This document shows, one piece after another, positions 6,880-6,916 of a DNA stretch of 6,916 nucleotides. Position 1 is the stretch's first letter. Each line of letters begins with the position of its first letter. Under the pieces are notes generated by a model. The model saw only the letters and a program-made list of their open reading frames with translations, was not told the DNA's origin and made no database searches. Both the position numbers and the translations under genes were made by a program. The stretch comes from Prevotellaceae bacterium (lineage in GTDB: Bacteria; Bacteroidota; Bacteroidia; Bacteroidales; UBA932): NCBI GenBank assembly GCA_031289995.1, contig JAITOI010000186.1, positions 1 to 6,916 of the forward strand. Reading direction: 5' to 3'.

Positions 6880-6916
6880 GATTTGAAGATTTGAAGATTT
6901 GAAGATTTGAAGATTG
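6880..6916. repeat. Short tandem repeat, 8-base unit GATTTGAA
   Basis: Four exact copies lie at 6880-6887, 6888-6895, 6896-6903 and 6904-6911. They are followed by GATTG (6912-6916), which matches four bases of a fifth copy and then differs. The array starts one base after the TAG stop of the PorE-like gene and reaches the edge, so its full length is unknown. It is far more AT-rich than the coding DNA. It has no spacers, so it is not a CRISPR, and no inverted repeat, so it is not a hairpin terminator. Function unknown. Confidence 0.9.

Noticed and set aside
6880..6916. CRISPR array or rho-independent terminator
   Set aside because: The 8-base units follow each other without spacers and have no self-complementary arms.

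Overview
The window looks like chromosomal DNA from a member of the Bacteroidota. The genes are GC-rich by eye and the DNA between them is AT-rich (20 G/C in the 60-base gap). Both genes carry domain combinations typical of the type IX secretion system (T9SS) and its cell-surface cargo in that phylum, and no Shine-Dalgarno sequence precedes the second gene. Genus or family cannot be read from the sequence; a Bacteroidia-like organism is a guess.

Layout. Bases 1-4415 (+) are the 3' part of a very large gene that is already open at the left edge: at least 1470 codons, with the start and signal peptide outside the window. It encodes a chain of about ten divergent Ig-like (DUF11/CARDB-like) domains that ends in a type-B T9SS sorting domain (CHU_C, 'gliding motility-associated C-terminal domain'). 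After a 60-base AT-rich gap, bases 4476-6878 (+) encode an 800-residue exported protein with the order signal peptide, TPR, PD40/WD40-like beta-propeller, Asp/Thr/Val/Pro linker, two carboxypeptidase-regulatory-like domains (CRD), and a SPOR-type C-terminal domain. From base 6880 to the right edge runs an array of the 8-base unit GATTTGAA, which probably continues outside.

How the parts fit. The first product is most simply a secreted, surface-displayed adhesin or stalk. The second resembles PorE-type periplasmic or outer-membrane-associated proteins, which tie T9SS or surface components to peptidoglycan. Its TPR-propeller-CRD order is that of PorE, but the usual OmpA_C peptidoglycan-binding domain is replaced by a SPOR-like one. 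The two genes are probably co-transcribed and could form a cargo/anchor pair. No PorP/SprF-like barrel gene lies between them.

The points most worth following up are the SPOR-for-OmpA swap, the high density of Bacteroidota O-glycosylation sequons D-(S/T)-(A/I/L/V/M/T) in both proteins (33 and 14 by hand count), the duplicated CRD with a conserved C-x10-C-x2-C pattern, and the 8-base repeat that abuts the stop codon. The families are known; what may be new is their combination.
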